DNA of 64,000 nucleotides from CBDBCK01 sp965203345. Its GTDB lineage: Bacteria > Chloroflexota > Dehalococcoidia > Lucifugimonadales > Lucifugimonadaceae. The translations under genes were made by a program, and so were the position numbers. Shown here piece after piece: positions 33,219 through 42,453 of the stretch. The notes beneath the pieces were generated by a model. It was not told the origin of the DNA. It saw only the letters and a program-made list of their open reading frames with translations, and made no database searches. Positions within the stretch are counted from its first letter, which is position 1. Each line of letters starts with the position of its first letter. The stretch lies in assembly GCA_965203345.1 (NCBI GenBank), contig CBDBCK010000027.1:62001-126000 (forward strand), read 5' to 3'.

Positions 33219-34745
33219 TTATCCGTCTCCTGCTGAAGGAGCGAATCCTGCGGCCACCGTTCGGCGCTGTATTTTGCCGGTAGCTGTGCGAGGCAGAGAA
33301 TTGGTTACGTATATTACGTCTGGTACTTTGAAGTCAGCGAGCTTTTCTCGGCAGTGGGTCTTCAGCGTCTCTTCAGTCATGCTTTCCCGCAAGACTACCG
33401 CTGCGCGCACGCACTCACCATACTTTTTGTCTGGAACGCTGAAAGCGACGGCTTCCAGAACGGAAGGATGCTGTTTCAATACCTCGTCTATTTCCAGTGG
33501 TGATATCTTCTCCCCTCCCCTGTTGATCAGCTCCTTTATTCGACCTGTGAGGGTGAGATATCCGTCCTCCGACAGAAAACCTTGATCACCTGTGCGGAAC
33601 CATCCATCTTTTATAGCGTCTCTGGTTGCTTCAGGGTTGTTCCTGTATCCCCCCATCACGTTTTCCCCTCGTATGACGATTTCGCCCTTTGTATTTGGAG
33701 GTAAAATGCTCCCTTGCGACTCCATATCCATGATGGATATTTTCACGCCTGTTGCCGTTCCGACTGATCCAGGCCGTCGTTCACCTGGCGGTAAAGGGTT
33801 TGTGGACATTTGATGTGCTGCTTCGGTCATCCCATAAGCCTCAAGGACTGGGGCATTGAATCGATTTTCCAATCCCTTCAGCGTTTCTGTAGTTAGTGCG
33901 GCTGAGCAGGAACGTATGAATCTAAAACCGGAACGGGGAGCCTTGTCGTCATCTGCCCTCATAAGCAAGACTTGATGTATAGTTGGCGACGCAGAGTACC
34001 AAGTAGCACCGGTGGTCTGCTGAAGTTGCCAGAAGCGGCTCGCAGAGAAACGTGGCGGCACAACGATAGCGCCGCCCGTCGATAAGGTTGACAGAGCCGC
34101 GCCCATAAGGCCATGCACGTGGAAAAGAGGCATGACTATCAGGCTTTTATCTTCCACGCTCAGGGAATAAGACTTTGCGACGTTGAGTAAAGAAGCGACG
34201 ATATTCCGATGGCTTAGAGGTACGCCTTTAGGACGAGACGTCGTGCCTGAAGTATGAAGCAGTAACGCAATATCATCCGGTGCTGGAGGTATGGGGTCGG
34301 CGGATCCTGAAAGTTGCCCGCCGTTTCTTGATAGCACAATGAAAGAATCGTCCGTCGCACTAACCTCAAGAATATCGACTCCCAATGAAGCCGCCGCTTT
34401 CTTTGCTTCTTCAGCTTCCGAATCCAGTATTACAAGCCTGCAGTCTGAATCCTCAATGTAGAAGCGGAACTCATTTTCGGTATAAGCCGGATTGAGAGGA
34501 GCAGCAACAGCACCCGCCCGCGTTACCGCCAAGAAACACGCCATGAAACGGATGCTGTTAGGCAAAACTAAAGCTACGGCATCTCCATGCCTTACGCTCA
34601 GCAAGGCGAGTTGCGATGCCAAACGTTCAACCTCGTCAGATAAGAAGGCGTAGGAAAAGGCGGAGCAATCTTCTGTGATTATCGCTGTTCCATGCGGATT
34701 TGAAGAAGCGGCTTTAGAGAATATACTAGGGACGGTGTCTGTCAT
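33219..34745 (-). CDS. AMP-forming acyl-CoA ligase, oxalate-CoA ligase-like
   Basis: This 508-residue ANL-superfamily enzyme activates a carboxylate with ATP and CoA. The P-loop is HTSGTTSRPKG (about residue 165), the aromatic/Thr motif is YGMTEAAHQMSTNPLPPG (about 315), the hinge is GWFRTGDQGF and the catalytic Lys is in PRTATGKIQRR near the C-terminus. The MTEAAHQM-NPLP block is characteristic of the AAE3/Pcs60 oxalyl-CoA synthetases, so oxalate or a similar small dicarboxylate is a reasonable guess, not proof. It is divergent from trpB. No oxalyl-CoA decarboxylase is certain here, although a ThDP enzyme is found at 44 kb. Confidence 0.85.
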   Translation of the reverse strand: MTDTVPSIFSKAASSNPHGTAIITEDCSAFSYAFLSDEVERLASQLALLSVRHGDAVALVLPNSIRFMACFLAVTRAGAVAAPLNPAYTENEFRFYIEDSDCRLVILDSEAEEAKKAAASLGVDILEVSATDDSFIVLSRNGGQLSGSADPIPPAPDDIALLLHTSGTTSRPKGVPLSHRNIVASLLNVAKSYSLSVEDKSLIVMPLFHVHGLMGAALSTLSTGGAIVVPPRFSASRFWQLQQTTGATWYSASPTIHQVLLMRADDDKAPRSGFRFIRSCSAALTTETLKGLENRFNAPVLEAYGMTEAAHQMSTNPLPPGERRPGSVGTATGVKISIMDMESQGSILPPNTKGEIVIRGENVMGGYRNNPEATRDAIKDGWFRTGDQGFLSEDGYLTLTGRIKELINRGGEKISPLEIDEVLKQHPSVLEAVAFSVPDKKYGECVRAAVVLRESMTEETLKTHCREKLADFKVPDVIYVTNSLPRTATGKIQRRTVAAGFAPSAGDG

Positions 34746-34848
34746 TTTGGCGTGTGTGTTTTGCAGGATTAGTTATTTTTTTGAACGTCCAAATCGGACT
34801 ATTCCTGCTTCAATCATATCGCGTTTATTGAGGCGTACATCCCGCGGA

Positions 34849-34881
34849 CATAATCCTTCTCCTGTAAGTAGAGGGATTATG
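34849..34881. repeat. Inverted repeat between the acyl-CoA ligase and trpB genes
   Basis: CATAATCC and GGATTATG pair as 8 base pairs, with further CTC/GAG pairing inside, around a loop of about ten bases. It lies in the 240-base divergent region and has no T-run on either side. It could be an operator or a leader hairpin. Confidence 0.35.
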
Positions 34882-34985
34882 GGTAAGGGGAGAATGACTT
34901 GTTCAGCAAATCTACGGAATTCGGATAAGATAGTGTTGTTATATATGAGAGGTTTCAGTTGAGAACATGAAAGGAAAGATGAGCC

Positions 34986-36347
34986 ATGGGTGCACAGGTC
35001 CAATACCTACTTGATGAGAAGCATATACCCGAAAGGTGGTATAATATTCAGGCGGATTTGCCTTGGCCTATTGAGCCACCGTTGCATCCGGGCACACTTG
35101 AACCAGTAGGGCCTGATCTGCTTGCGCCTCTATTTCCTATGGCGCTCATCGGGCAGGAAGTGAGTTCGGACAAGTGGGTGGACATACCCGAAGAGGTAAG
35201 GGACGTGTACCGTCTTTGGAGACCTACTCCTTTGTACCGTGCCCGAGGGTTGGAGGCAGCACTAGGGACGCCTGCTCGTATCTTCTACAAGTATGAAGGA
35301 GGTTCACCCAGCGGAAGTCATAAACCAAACACTGCCGTGGCTCAAGTGTATTACAACAGAGAGGAAGGCACGAAGCGGATAACTACCGAAACCGGAGCCG
35401 GGCAGTGGGGTTCTGCCCTCGCTTTTGCTTGCAAGAAGCTGGGCGGAATAGATGCAAAGGTGTACATGGTAGCCGCTTCCTATGAGCAGAAACCTTATCG
35501 TCGCTCACTCATAGAGACGTGGGGAGCCGAGGTCAAGTCCAGCCCTTCGCGGGATACGAATTCCGGTAGAGGGATTTTAGCAGAGCATCCGGACTCTCCA
35601 GGTTCTCTGGGCATAGCTATATCAGAGGCGGTTGAAGACGCCGTCGGCAGAGAAGATACAAAATACTCCTTGGGGAGTGTGCTTAATCACGTCCTCATGC
35701 ACCAGACGGTTATAGGACAAGAGGCAATAGCCCAGATGGAGATGGCGGACGCGTATCCAGACGTGGTGATAGGTTGTGCAGGCGGTGGGTCGAACTTCGC
35801 AGGGATATCTTTCCCATTTATTGAAAACAAACTGACTCACGGAGCTTCTACCAGATTCGTTGCGGTGGAACCGGAAGCTTCTCCGTCGCTCACGCGCGGA
35901 AAGTACGCCTACGACTTCGGAGACACGGCAGGCACTACTCCTCTACTGAAGATGCATACGCTCGGCCATAACTTCATCCCTAACCCAATACACGCTGGCG
36001 GCTTACGCTACCACGGTATGGCTCCACTGGTGAGCGCACTCATTGCACATGACGTGGTGGAAGCCAGGGCTTACCATCAGCGGGAAACTTTCGCCGCCGC
36101 CGTTCAATTTGCGCAGGTGGAAGGTATATTACCTGCGCCTGAACCTGCACACGCTATACGCGCTGCTATAGATGAAGCTATGGTGGCTAAGGAGGCAGGC
36201 AGCAGCACGAACATACTTTTTCATCTGTGTGGGCATGGTCTGCTAGACCTTTCTGCATACTCAAGCTACCTGTCAGGTGATATGGTGGACTATGTCCTTT
36301 CTGACGCCGACATTGAAGAGGCTGTGAAGTCAGCTCCGAAAGTGTAA
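34986..36347 (+). CDS. trpB: Tryptophan synthase beta chain-like (TrpB2 type)
   Basis: The 453-residue protein is of the TrpB2 group: longer than TrpB1, with an N-terminal LP-PIEPPLHPGT segment and RPTPLYRARGLEAALGT. The PLP Lys is in GSHKPNTA (about residue 112) and the phosphate loop is GCAGGGSNFAG (about 263). It condenses indole with serine, or may use O-phosphoserine, to make tryptophan. TrpB2 proteins lack the normal TrpA contact surface and are often unlinked to trpA, as here: no other trp gene is in the window. ATG at 34986 has GAAAGGAAAGATGA close upstream. Confidence 0.92.
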   Translation: MGAQVQYLLDEKHIPERWYNIQADLPWPIEPPLHPGTLEPVGPDLLAPLFPMALIGQEVSSDKWVDIPEEVRDVYRLWRPTPLYRARGLEAALGTPARIFYKYEGGSPSGSHKPNTAVAQVYYNREEGTKRITTETGAGQWGSALAFACKKLGGIDAKVYMVAASYEQKPYRRSLIETWGAEVKSSPSRDTNSGRGILAEHPDSPGSLGIAISEAVEDAVGREDTKYSLGSVLNHVLMHQTVIGQEAIAQMEMADAYPDVVIGCAGGGSNFAGISFPFIENKLTHGASTRFVAVEPEASPSLTRGKYAYDFGDTAGTTPLLKMHTLGHNFIPNPIHAGGLRYHGMAPLVSALIAHDVVEARAYHQRETFAAAVQFAQVEGILPAPEPAHAIRAAIDEAMVAKEAGSSTNILFHLCGHGLLDLSAYSSYLSGDMVDYVLSDADIEEAVKSAPKV

Positions 36348-36534
36348 ACGCACGACTCGGCAGACGGTTCTGTTGAACGTCTCTAGGCAATAGCGGTTTA
36401 TTGGCAGGAGTCCTAACTATATATTAAGACCTGGTTTGTTCTTAGCATGATCTGAAGGGCAAAGATCGAAAGCTGAATAGGTAACGGTCTGAAAAGGAGG
36501 AAACAACCAGGAAAGCGAAGGTGTTTTCAAGGGT

Positions 36535-37056
36535 ATGAGCAAGGTGCGCGCTACATCTATTCTCTCTTTTTTGACGACTTTAGTCATAGTAACTTCGGCT
36601 TCTTGCGGCTCATCTTTAGAGAGTAAGACCGGACAGACTAGGAACGACATTATTCGAGGAGAGGTTGTCCATATTAAGCCTCCACACTCTTTGCAGGAAG
36701 ACTTCGTGTCTACGAAAGACGCTCGTATAGTAGTAGAAATCATTTACGCGCCAAGTGCCGATTCTATGGGTGAGGTCGTATGGGAACAAAGCTATATGGA
36801 TGATATCGGGTTGCCGTTTGTCTTTGAGATACCTGCCGGGGCGGTGGATTTTATTGAAGCGAACGCCAACGATTACGAAGGGTACTATATATTTGCGACT
36901 GTTTACAACCATGTCGGCGATGAGAGTGAAGCTGGTGATCTGATTACCGAAACTTTCACCTCCATCAGCCCATATATAGGGAACGTGAAGATAGAAGTGT
37001 CCGGCCTGGAGCCCTGCAACAGTCCAAACGCTGGCGGGTTTTGCGCGTCAAACTGA
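36535..37056 (+). CDS. Putative lipoprotein, YbaY/YscW-like
   Basis: The product is 173 residues. It begins with a short basic start, a hydrophobic stretch (ILSFLTTLVIVTSA) and a lipobox-like SAS-C, so Cys24 is probably lipidated after cleavage and the protein is exported. The mature part has alternating strands (IRGEVVHI, ARIVVEIIYA, LPFVFEIP, YYIFATVYNHVGD, VKIEVSGL), which resembles the YbaY/YscW lipoprotein fold of small beta sandwiches. That is a pattern match only. A C-terminal C-x8-C pair may form a disulfide. A strong AAGGAGG lies about 33 bases before the ATG, too far to serve it, so the start is not firm. Confidence 0.6.
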   Translation: MSKVRATSILSFLTTLVIVTSASCGSSLESKTGQTRNDIIRGEVVHIKPPHSLQEDFVSTKDARIVVEIIYAPSADSMGEVVWEQSYMDDIGLPFVFEIPAGAVDFIEANANDYEGYYIFATVYNHVGDESEAGDLITETFTSISPYIGNVKIEVSGLEPCNSPNAGGFCASN

Positions 37057-37249
37057 GTTCGGCATCCAATGCCCAGTGATTAGTTTCTCAAGTACAGCAA
37101 CTGTTTCAAACCCGAATCATTATACGTAGAGGATGTTCTTGCAGTCCAGGTCTTACTAGTACCATTCGTCAGGATAAGTCCTAACGCTAGAGCAACCAGG
37201 TCTTCTCTCTCGCTATTGAGATGCTATACCTAGGTGCCTGCGCCCCTAA

Positions 37250-38419
37250 TCAACTCCGTACATTACCTCCGCCTACTTCATATTCCGCTACCTTTTCCAA
37301 GTTAATTTTGGGGAGATCTTCCCTATTGGCAGCCGTTATCAAAACCTGTTCATACTGCTGGATGGCCTCCAGTACCAGCCTCTTTTTTCCTTGATCCAGT
37401 TCAGACATTACGTCGTCAAGGGCTAGTATAGGGACAGTCCCAGACACTTCCTTGACGAAGGCGGCTTCCGAGAGTTTGAGTGCCAAGGCTATTGAGCGAG
37501 TTTGACCTCTAGAGGCGTAGAGCCCAGCGGGTCTATTGTTTAAAAACATCCCCAGCTCATCCCTGTGTGGTCCAAGCAAAGACATGCCCGTTGTTAGCTC
37601 TTTTTTTCGCAACGAGCCTAGCGAACTGAGCAACATCTCGTATATATCTCTCCGATCGGTAGCTTCGGTGAGCTTTAAGCTCTGACCCCTTATAGCCACC
37701 GAAGGGATGTAATTCAGTTCTAACCCCTCACCTGCAGTCAGTGTGGAGTGGATATCGAAAGTATGAGCAGACAGGCGTGCGACTGTATTGCGGCGAGAGT
37801 TTATGATTGACGCGCCTTCATACGCCATACGATCGTCCCAGAATTCCAATTCCTTTACGTTGGAGCGATTATCCCTGATAGCGCGTAATAGGCGATTTCT
37901 ATTAGTTATCACCTTGCCGTAGCGCTGGACACTCTTAAGGTATGAACGATCGCTCTGCGATATGAGGATGTCCAAGTACCGCCTCCGGACGTTCGGAGAG
38001 CCTGTAACAAGGAAAATATCCGCTGCTTCAAACAGCACCGCTTTGACGTTTCCGACAAACTCAGCTGCGGACTGTTGCTGTATACTGTTTACACGAAAAG
38101 ATCTTCGGATCAGGGGTACGTCCGACTGCCTATCGGGAACCACATCCAAGTCTATCTGAGAATGTGTGGCTTCAGACCTGTTCAAGGAGACACCTGATAC
38201 CTGCATATGCCCGCCTGATCGGGCTAGCTCCCAGTTCACCACTTCCTGAAGAGCTGCCGCGTGTACAGGTTTGGCTACTGCGAGCATATATACAGCTTCT
38301 AGCAGATTGCTTTTGCCTTGTCCGTTTGCTCCGTGGAATAAGGTTACACCTGGGCCTACGTCTATCAGCGCTTCTTTCCAGTTGCGAAAGCCCTTAAGTG
38401 AGAGTCTAGCCAGATACAT
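37250..38419 (-). CDS. recF: DNA replication and repair protein RecF
   Basis: RecF is a DNA-binding SMC-like ATPase that helps RecOR load RecA at gaps. The product starts MYLARLSLKGFRNW, then the Walker A loop GANGQGKSNLLEAVYML, the signature-containing SRGQTRSIALALKLSEA and Walker B PILALDDVMSELD before the conserved C-terminal end. The ATG at 38419 has GGAG 7 bases upstream and gives the family N-terminus; an in-frame ATG at 38476 would add 19 unrelated residues. It is divergent from apt, and no other replication genes (dnaA, dnaN, gyrB) are beside it, unlike the classical recF locus. Confidence 0.93.
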   Translation of the reverse strand: MYLARLSLKGFRNWKEALIDVGPGVTLFHGANGQGKSNLLEAVYMLAVAKPVHAAALQEVVNWELARSGGHMQVSGVSLNRSEATHSQIDLDVVPDRQSDVPLIRRSFRVNSIQQQSAAEFVGNVKAVLFEAADIFLVTGSPNVRRRYLDILISQSDRSYLKSVQRYGKVITNRNRLLRAIRDNRSNVKELEFWDDRMAYEGASIINSRRNTVARLSAHTFDIHSTLTAGEGLELNYIPSVAIRGQSLKLTEATDRRDIYEMLLSSLGSLRKKELTTGMSLLGPHRDELGMFLNNRPAGLYASRGQTRSIALALKLSEAAFVKEVSGTVPILALDDVMSELDQGKKRLVLEAIQQYEQVLITAANREDLPKINLEKVAEYEVGGGNVRS

Positions 38420-38530
38420 AACAGTCTCCAACAGCCCTATGTGATGGGATTTCAGCAACGCGAGGAAATCCTGCATCTATGTACGAGCTTGAGTTCATAA
38501 TTCATAATACAGAGTAAAATTAAAAGAGCG

Positions 38531-39043
38531 ATGAATCTCAAAAAATGGATACGGACTGTGGAGGATTATCCGATAGGAGGCGTTCTTTTTCGCGACATCA
38601 CGCCTCTGTTGGCGTATCCTCCCGCCTTCAAACGTGCCGTCCAGAGCTTGTCTGAATTACTGACCCCGTTTGATCTTGAGGCTATTTGCGCGATAGACGC
38701 TAGAGGTTTTCTTTTTGGTGCTCCCGTATCATTGGAGCTGGATTTGCCTGTAATCCCAGTACGCAAGGCTGGGAAACTGCCGCCTGAGGTAACGGGCATA
38801 GATTACGTTCTTGAGTACGGTAGGGCGAGAATTGAAATTGGGAAAAACATACTGCAAAAGAAACAACGAGTTGCAATCATAGACGATCTATTGGCGACCG
38901 GGGGCACTGCACAAGCTACAGGGGAGCTCGTGGCACAAACGGGGGCTTTGGTTGTCGCGTATGCGTTTCTTATAGAGTTGACTTCTTTGGGCGGGCGAGA
39001 GAAACTTACTCCTCTTGAGATCGTCAGCGTCTTGAAGTATTGA
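38531..39043 (+). CDS. apt: Adenine phosphoribosyltransferase
   Basis: The enzyme converts adenine and PRPP to AMP in purine salvage. The 170-residue product has the standard opening (RTVEDYPIGGVLFRDITPLL), DARGFLFGAPVSLELDLP, VRKAGKLP, and the PRPP-binding loop VAIIDDLLATGGTA. Its length matches the family. It is followed 6 bases later by a HAD gene in the same direction, so both are probably co-transcribed. The recF gene diverges upstream, with about 110 bases between them. Confidence 0.96.
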   Translation: MNLKKWIRTVEDYPIGGVLFRDITPLLAYPPAFKRAVQSLSELLTPFDLEAICAIDARGFLFGAPVSLELDLPVIPVRKAGKLPPEVTGIDYVLEYGRARIEIGKNILQKKQRVAIIDDLLATGGTAQATGELVAQTGALVVAYAFLIELTSLGGREKLTPLEIVSVLKY

Positions 39044-39049
39044 TCCATC

Positions 39050-39814
39050 TTGAGTAGATCTACGGCAGTTACCTTTGACTTGTGGCGGACGCTTATCGCT
39101 GAACCTGGTGGACATGCAGAATCGGCAAAGAGGGCGGAGCTCCGTCCAAAGGCGATATGCGAGATCCTTGAAAAACATGGCATAACCGATGCTGAAGGGA
39201 TAGTTCAGGGTGCTTTTAACCAGATGTTTGAAGAGATACTTGCGGACCACGCTGAAGGGAAAGATATGCTTTATGAGGATAGAGTGGGCTCGTTGATAAG
39301 CAATATAGAATGCATATTCTCTTTGAGCTTGGAGCGTGCCAGGCAAGAAGTTGCGGACGCCTTTGACTCCGTGTTTTTAGAGCATCCGCCGGTGGTGCTA
39401 GATGGCGCTGTTCAAGCCGTTCAGCGTGTCAGGGAACTCGGATCGAAGACGGCGCTCATATCCAATACTGGACCTACCTCCCCAAGTGTATACCGTCGGT
39501 GGCTTACCGCAAGAGGTCTCGGAGATCTGTTTGATGTTATGATATTTTCAAATGAGATATCTAGAGCAAAACCCGACCCTCAAATGTTCCTAAAAGCGCT
39601 GGAGTATCTGGGAGTGCAACCCTTAGACGCCATGCATGTAGGCGATAATCCATATGCCGACATAAGCGGAGCGGTTAACGTAGGCATGACAGCATTATGG
39701 CTGGATACCTCGGATCAGGGAAAACCTGCTAGAGCTCCTCACTTTATAGCCTCCACCATATCCGAAGCAGGGGAATTGGCAACAAGGTGGGTCAAAGCGT
39801 TACGGAATATATGA
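39050..39814 (+). CDS. HAD-superfamily hydrolase
   Basis: The 254-residue protein has the HAD core: nucleophile motif TFDLWRTLI, a helical cap, motif II ISNTG, motif III Lys in RAKPDP and motif IV HVGDNPYADISGA. The second acidic residue of the usual DxD motif is replaced by Trp, a change seen in some HAD members including dehalogenase-like enzymes. The activity (phosphatase or other) is therefore open. The TTG start at 39050 lies 6 bases after apt and places the nucleophile at residue 9. Confidence 0.85.
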   Translation: MSRSTAVTFDLWRTLIAEPGGHAESAKRAELRPKAICEILEKHGITDAEGIVQGAFNQMFEEILADHAEGKDMLYEDRVGSLISNIECIFSLSLERARQEVADAFDSVFLEHPPVVLDGAVQAVQRVRELGSKTALISNTGPTSPSVYRRWLTARGLGDLFDVMIFSNEISRAKPDPQMFLKALEYLGVQPLDAMHVGDNPYADISGAVNVGMTALWLDTSDQGKPARAPHFIASTISEAGELATRWVKALRNI

Positions 39815-39872
39815 CGAAATCAGCCTTTTTAGCAGTTGTTTTTGCCTAATAGCGAAGATAAGGAATGACTTT

Positions 39873-40718
39873 ATGCCATACACATTTATCCCAGGCAAAA
39901 TGTATAGAATGCCCTCTCACTTTGGGCCAAGTGCGGGACCTAGAGCTGGAAAAGACGGCAGGAAATTCGAGAACAAAGACAACCCTAAAACGACTTCCAT
40001 ATCAGTCAGTTTTCTCACAAACGCCGAGCAGTTGGAGGCATTATTGCCAGAGCGGTTTGAGCTGTTCGGGGATCCCATTGTTACCGTCTATGCGAACTAT
40101 ATGAAGGATATTGAGTGGCTTGCCGGCCGCGGATACAATGTGCTTGGGATATCGTTTCCTGCCATGTTCAGAGGAGAAAGGGACCAAGCGCAGGGGAGTT
40201 TTCTGTCCGTGCTATGGGAAAACCTTACCGACCCAATCATAACAGGGCGAGAGGAGTTAGGATTTTCCAAGATATATTGCGAACTACCTGATCCTTTTAC
40301 CTTTGAGGGAGAGACACGCCTGTACGCCAGTTGGATGGGGTTTAGGTTTCTGGACGTTAGAGTAGGTGATATGCGCAAACTTTCTGTTTCTGATATTAAG
40401 GTTGAGGAGACTAGACGAAGGCAGCAGGCCGGAGATGGAGTCCTGCATTACAAATATATCCCTCGTACAGGTCAATGGGGGATGTCTGACGTAGAGTACG
40501 CCTGCCTGACGCCTGCTACTGCTCTGAACCGCGTTGTGAAGGCGCAGTGGACCGGTCGAGGGACGGTGCAGTTCCATAAAGCACGTTGGGAAGATATGCC
40601 GACTCAATACAATATAGTCAATGTTTTCCACACACTTGATATCAAGGAGCCAAGAGGTGCGAGCATAACCAAAACGATAGGCGCAAAAGATTTAGGCGAC
40701 CAGCGAATTCTACATTAG
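39873..40718 (+). CDS. Acetoacetate decarboxylase family protein
   Basis: The 281-residue protein matches the acetoacetate decarboxylase family. The motif GREELGFSKIYCELPDP (about residue 126) contains the Lys that forms the Schiff base in characterised enzymes, and the surrounding Glu is also present. The N-terminal half has the PERFELFGDPIVTV block. Many homologues act on other 2- or 3-oxoacids or as aldolase-like dehydratases, so the substrate is open. It is followed by an SDR gene 2 bases away. A run of four genes to 43.3 kb (this gene, SDR, NmrA-like, SDR) suggests a pathway for oxo acids or aromatic breakdown products. Confidence 0.85.
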   Translation: MPYTFIPGKMYRMPSHFGPSAGPRAGKDGRKFENKDNPKTTSISVSFLTNAEQLEALLPERFELFGDPIVTVYANYMKDIEWLAGRGYNVLGISFPAMFRGERDQAQGSFLSVLWENLTDPIITGREELGFSKIYCELPDPFTFEGETRLYASWMGFRFLDVRVGDMRKLSVSDIKVEETRRRQQAGDGVLHYKYIPRTGQWGMSDVEYACLTPATALNRVVKAQWTGRGTVQFHKARWEDMPTQYNIVNVFHTLDIKEPRGASITKTIGAKDLGDQRILH

Positions 40719-40719
40719 A

Positions 40720-41553
40720 GTGGAACGGATAACTGTGGGAAGCTTGAAAGGCAAGACGGCTTTAATAACGGGTGCAGGCGGTCGCTTCGGCATAGGGCGC
40801 GCTATAGCACTGAGATTCGCTGAAGATGGCGCGGACGTAGCCGTGAATGACGTTGCAACATCCGGGAAGCGTGCTTATTTACCCGAACTAGTCAGCGAAA
40901 TACAGTCTTTAGGACGGCGGAGTATACAGATCATTGCTGATGTATCCAAAGCGGACGAGGTGGATAACATGGTTCAGCTAGTGGTCAAGGAACTTGGAAG
41001 CTTAGACATATTGGTGAATAACGCGGGGGCTTTGGCAGGTCGGGACAGAGTACCTGTAGTCGATTTGGAGGAGAAGGAATGGGATAGGATACAGACTGTA
41101 AACGCTAAGGGTGTTTTTCTGTGCTGCCGTTCTGCTGCTAGAGTGATGATAAAACAGGGTAGAGGTGGTAAAATAGTGAACGTATCTTCAGTTTCTGGTA
41201 AGAAGGGGATCGCTCGCTTTGCTGCTTACTGTGCTTCTAAGTTTGCGGTTATAGGTTTTTCTCAAGCTCTGGCGATAGAACTGGCGCCCCATAACGTCAC
41301 GGTCAACTCCATATGTCCTAGCCTCGTCAATACCGAGCGCGTGGATGACATGGCTGCTGTATTGGCGCCAAGCGGAATTCACCCTGGCAGTCATCGCGAG
41401 ACGCTGGTACAAAGAGCGGTGTCAAACACTCCTCTAGGTCGCATGGTTCTTCCAGAAGATGCCGCGGGTGTTGCGTCGTTTCTTGCGTCAGGAGATTCGG
41501 ATTTCCTAACTGGCCTATCGATTACGTTAGCAGGTGGCTCTTATTTTGACTAA
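40720..41553 (+). CDS. SDR family oxidoreductase
   Basis: This 277-residue classical SDR has a TGAGGRFGIGRA cofactor loop (GxxxGxG with an extra residue), NDVATSG after strand 2, VNNAGALAG, the catalytic VSSVSG and YCASK, and a SICPSLVNTERV segment. It begins with GTG at 40720, just 2 bases after the decarboxylase-like gene, so the two are coupled. The NNAG loop and YxxxK are intact, so it should be active. Its partner reaction may reduce or oxidise the substrate or product of the decarboxylase-like enzyme; that is inferred from position only. Confidence 0.9.
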   Translation: MERITVGSLKGKTALITGAGGRFGIGRAIALRFAEDGADVAVNDVATSGKRAYLPELVSEIQSLGRRSIQIIADVSKADEVDNMVQLVVKELGSLDILVNNAGALAGRDRVPVVDLEEKEWDRIQTVNAKGVFLCCRSAARVMIKQGRGGKIVNVSSVSGKKGIARFAAYCASKFAVIGFSQALAIELAPHNVTVNSICPSLVNTERVDDMAAVLAPSGIHPGSHRETLVQRAVSNTPLGRMVLPEDAAGVASFLASGDSDFLTGLSITLAGGSYFD

Positions 41554-41664
41554 GTATAGGGTGAATCTGACTTTCCCAAGTGGAGAGAGTCGATATATCA
41601 AGTCCGGCTTTGATAGATTTAGACCATGTAAAGTCAATCCAAAGGAGACCTTTAGGAGGTTAGA

Positions 41665-42354
41665 TTGGCAACAAAAAAGCAGTTAAATCAAACAACTAAA
41701 ACCGCGCCTATCGTGGCAATAGTTGGTGGTACGGGTCGCACAGGCCGTTGGGTTGTCAAAGGAGCCTTAGAGCGTGGATACGTCGTACGAGCGCTTGCCC
41801 GAACTCCTTCTAAGATTGAGAAAAACGGTAATGATAATTTAACTGTAATCAAAGGTGATGCAACCAACTTGGAATCAATCAAAGAGCTCTTAAGTGGTGC
41901 TGATACCGTCCTTTCTTGTTTGGGCACAGTCAAAAAGCCACACTATATTGTTGAGAGTGGTATTAGTGCAATTCTGGCGGCGTTTGAGGTACAAGATAAG
42001 AAGCCTAAATTAGTACATATGTCAGCGGTAGGTTTAGGTAGCTCAAGGGATCAGTGTAAAAAATCCCTTGTTTGGTCTTTGATCGTGAATCTGGGTTTCC
42101 CACTGATTGGCAAAGAACTGTTTGCCGATATGGAGCGAGGAGAAAATCTGATAATAGAATCGGATGACGTTGATTTTGTGATTGCTCGCGCGGCTATATT
42201 AAGCGGTAAAGAAGCGCGAGGTTATAAAGTACAGAGGCCTCAAGAACCAGTTGGTAAAATGATGATTAGTCGTAAAGATATCGCTAATTTCATGTTAGAC
42301 GTTGTAGAAGATCAATCGTATAATGGTGAAGCAATCTCTTTGTTTTCAAAGTGA
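41665..42354 (+). CDS. NAD(P)-binding (NmrA/atypical SDR) protein
   Basis: The 229-residue product is an atypical SDR with an AIVGGTGRTGRWV cofactor loop near the N-terminus, a VVRALARTPSK strand-loop that often marks NADPH preference, DTVLSCLGT and a VHMSAVGLG segment. It lacks a clear YxxxK pair, as is common in NAD(P)H-binding NmrA-like proteins that act as sensors or reductases. The TTG start at 41665 has AGGAGG upstream (41655-41660) and gives the usual short lead before the fold. It lies 110 bases after the previous SDR gene. Confidence 0.8.
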   Translation: MATKKQLNQTTKTAPIVAIVGGTGRTGRWVVKGALERGYVVRALARTPSKIEKNGNDNLTVIKGDATNLESIKELLSGADTVLSCLGTVKKPHYIVESGISAILAAFEVQDKKPKLVHMSAVGLGSSRDQCKKSLVWSLIVNLGFPLIGKELFADMERGENLIIESDDVDFVIARAAILSGKEARGYKVQRPQEPVGKMMISRKDIANFMLDVVEDQSYNGEAISLFSK

Positions 42355-42453
42355 TTTCAAGCAAACCCAGCGTTTTTCGCCACATAGAATATACTAGAAC
42401 TTGAATCAACTCTGCATTTTGACTAGGCTTTATAGAACTAGCAAAGGTACGCT

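Noticed and set aside
38420..38476. Longer recF start
   Set aside because: The 19 extra residues are unlike RecF; ATG at 38419 has a better ribosome site.
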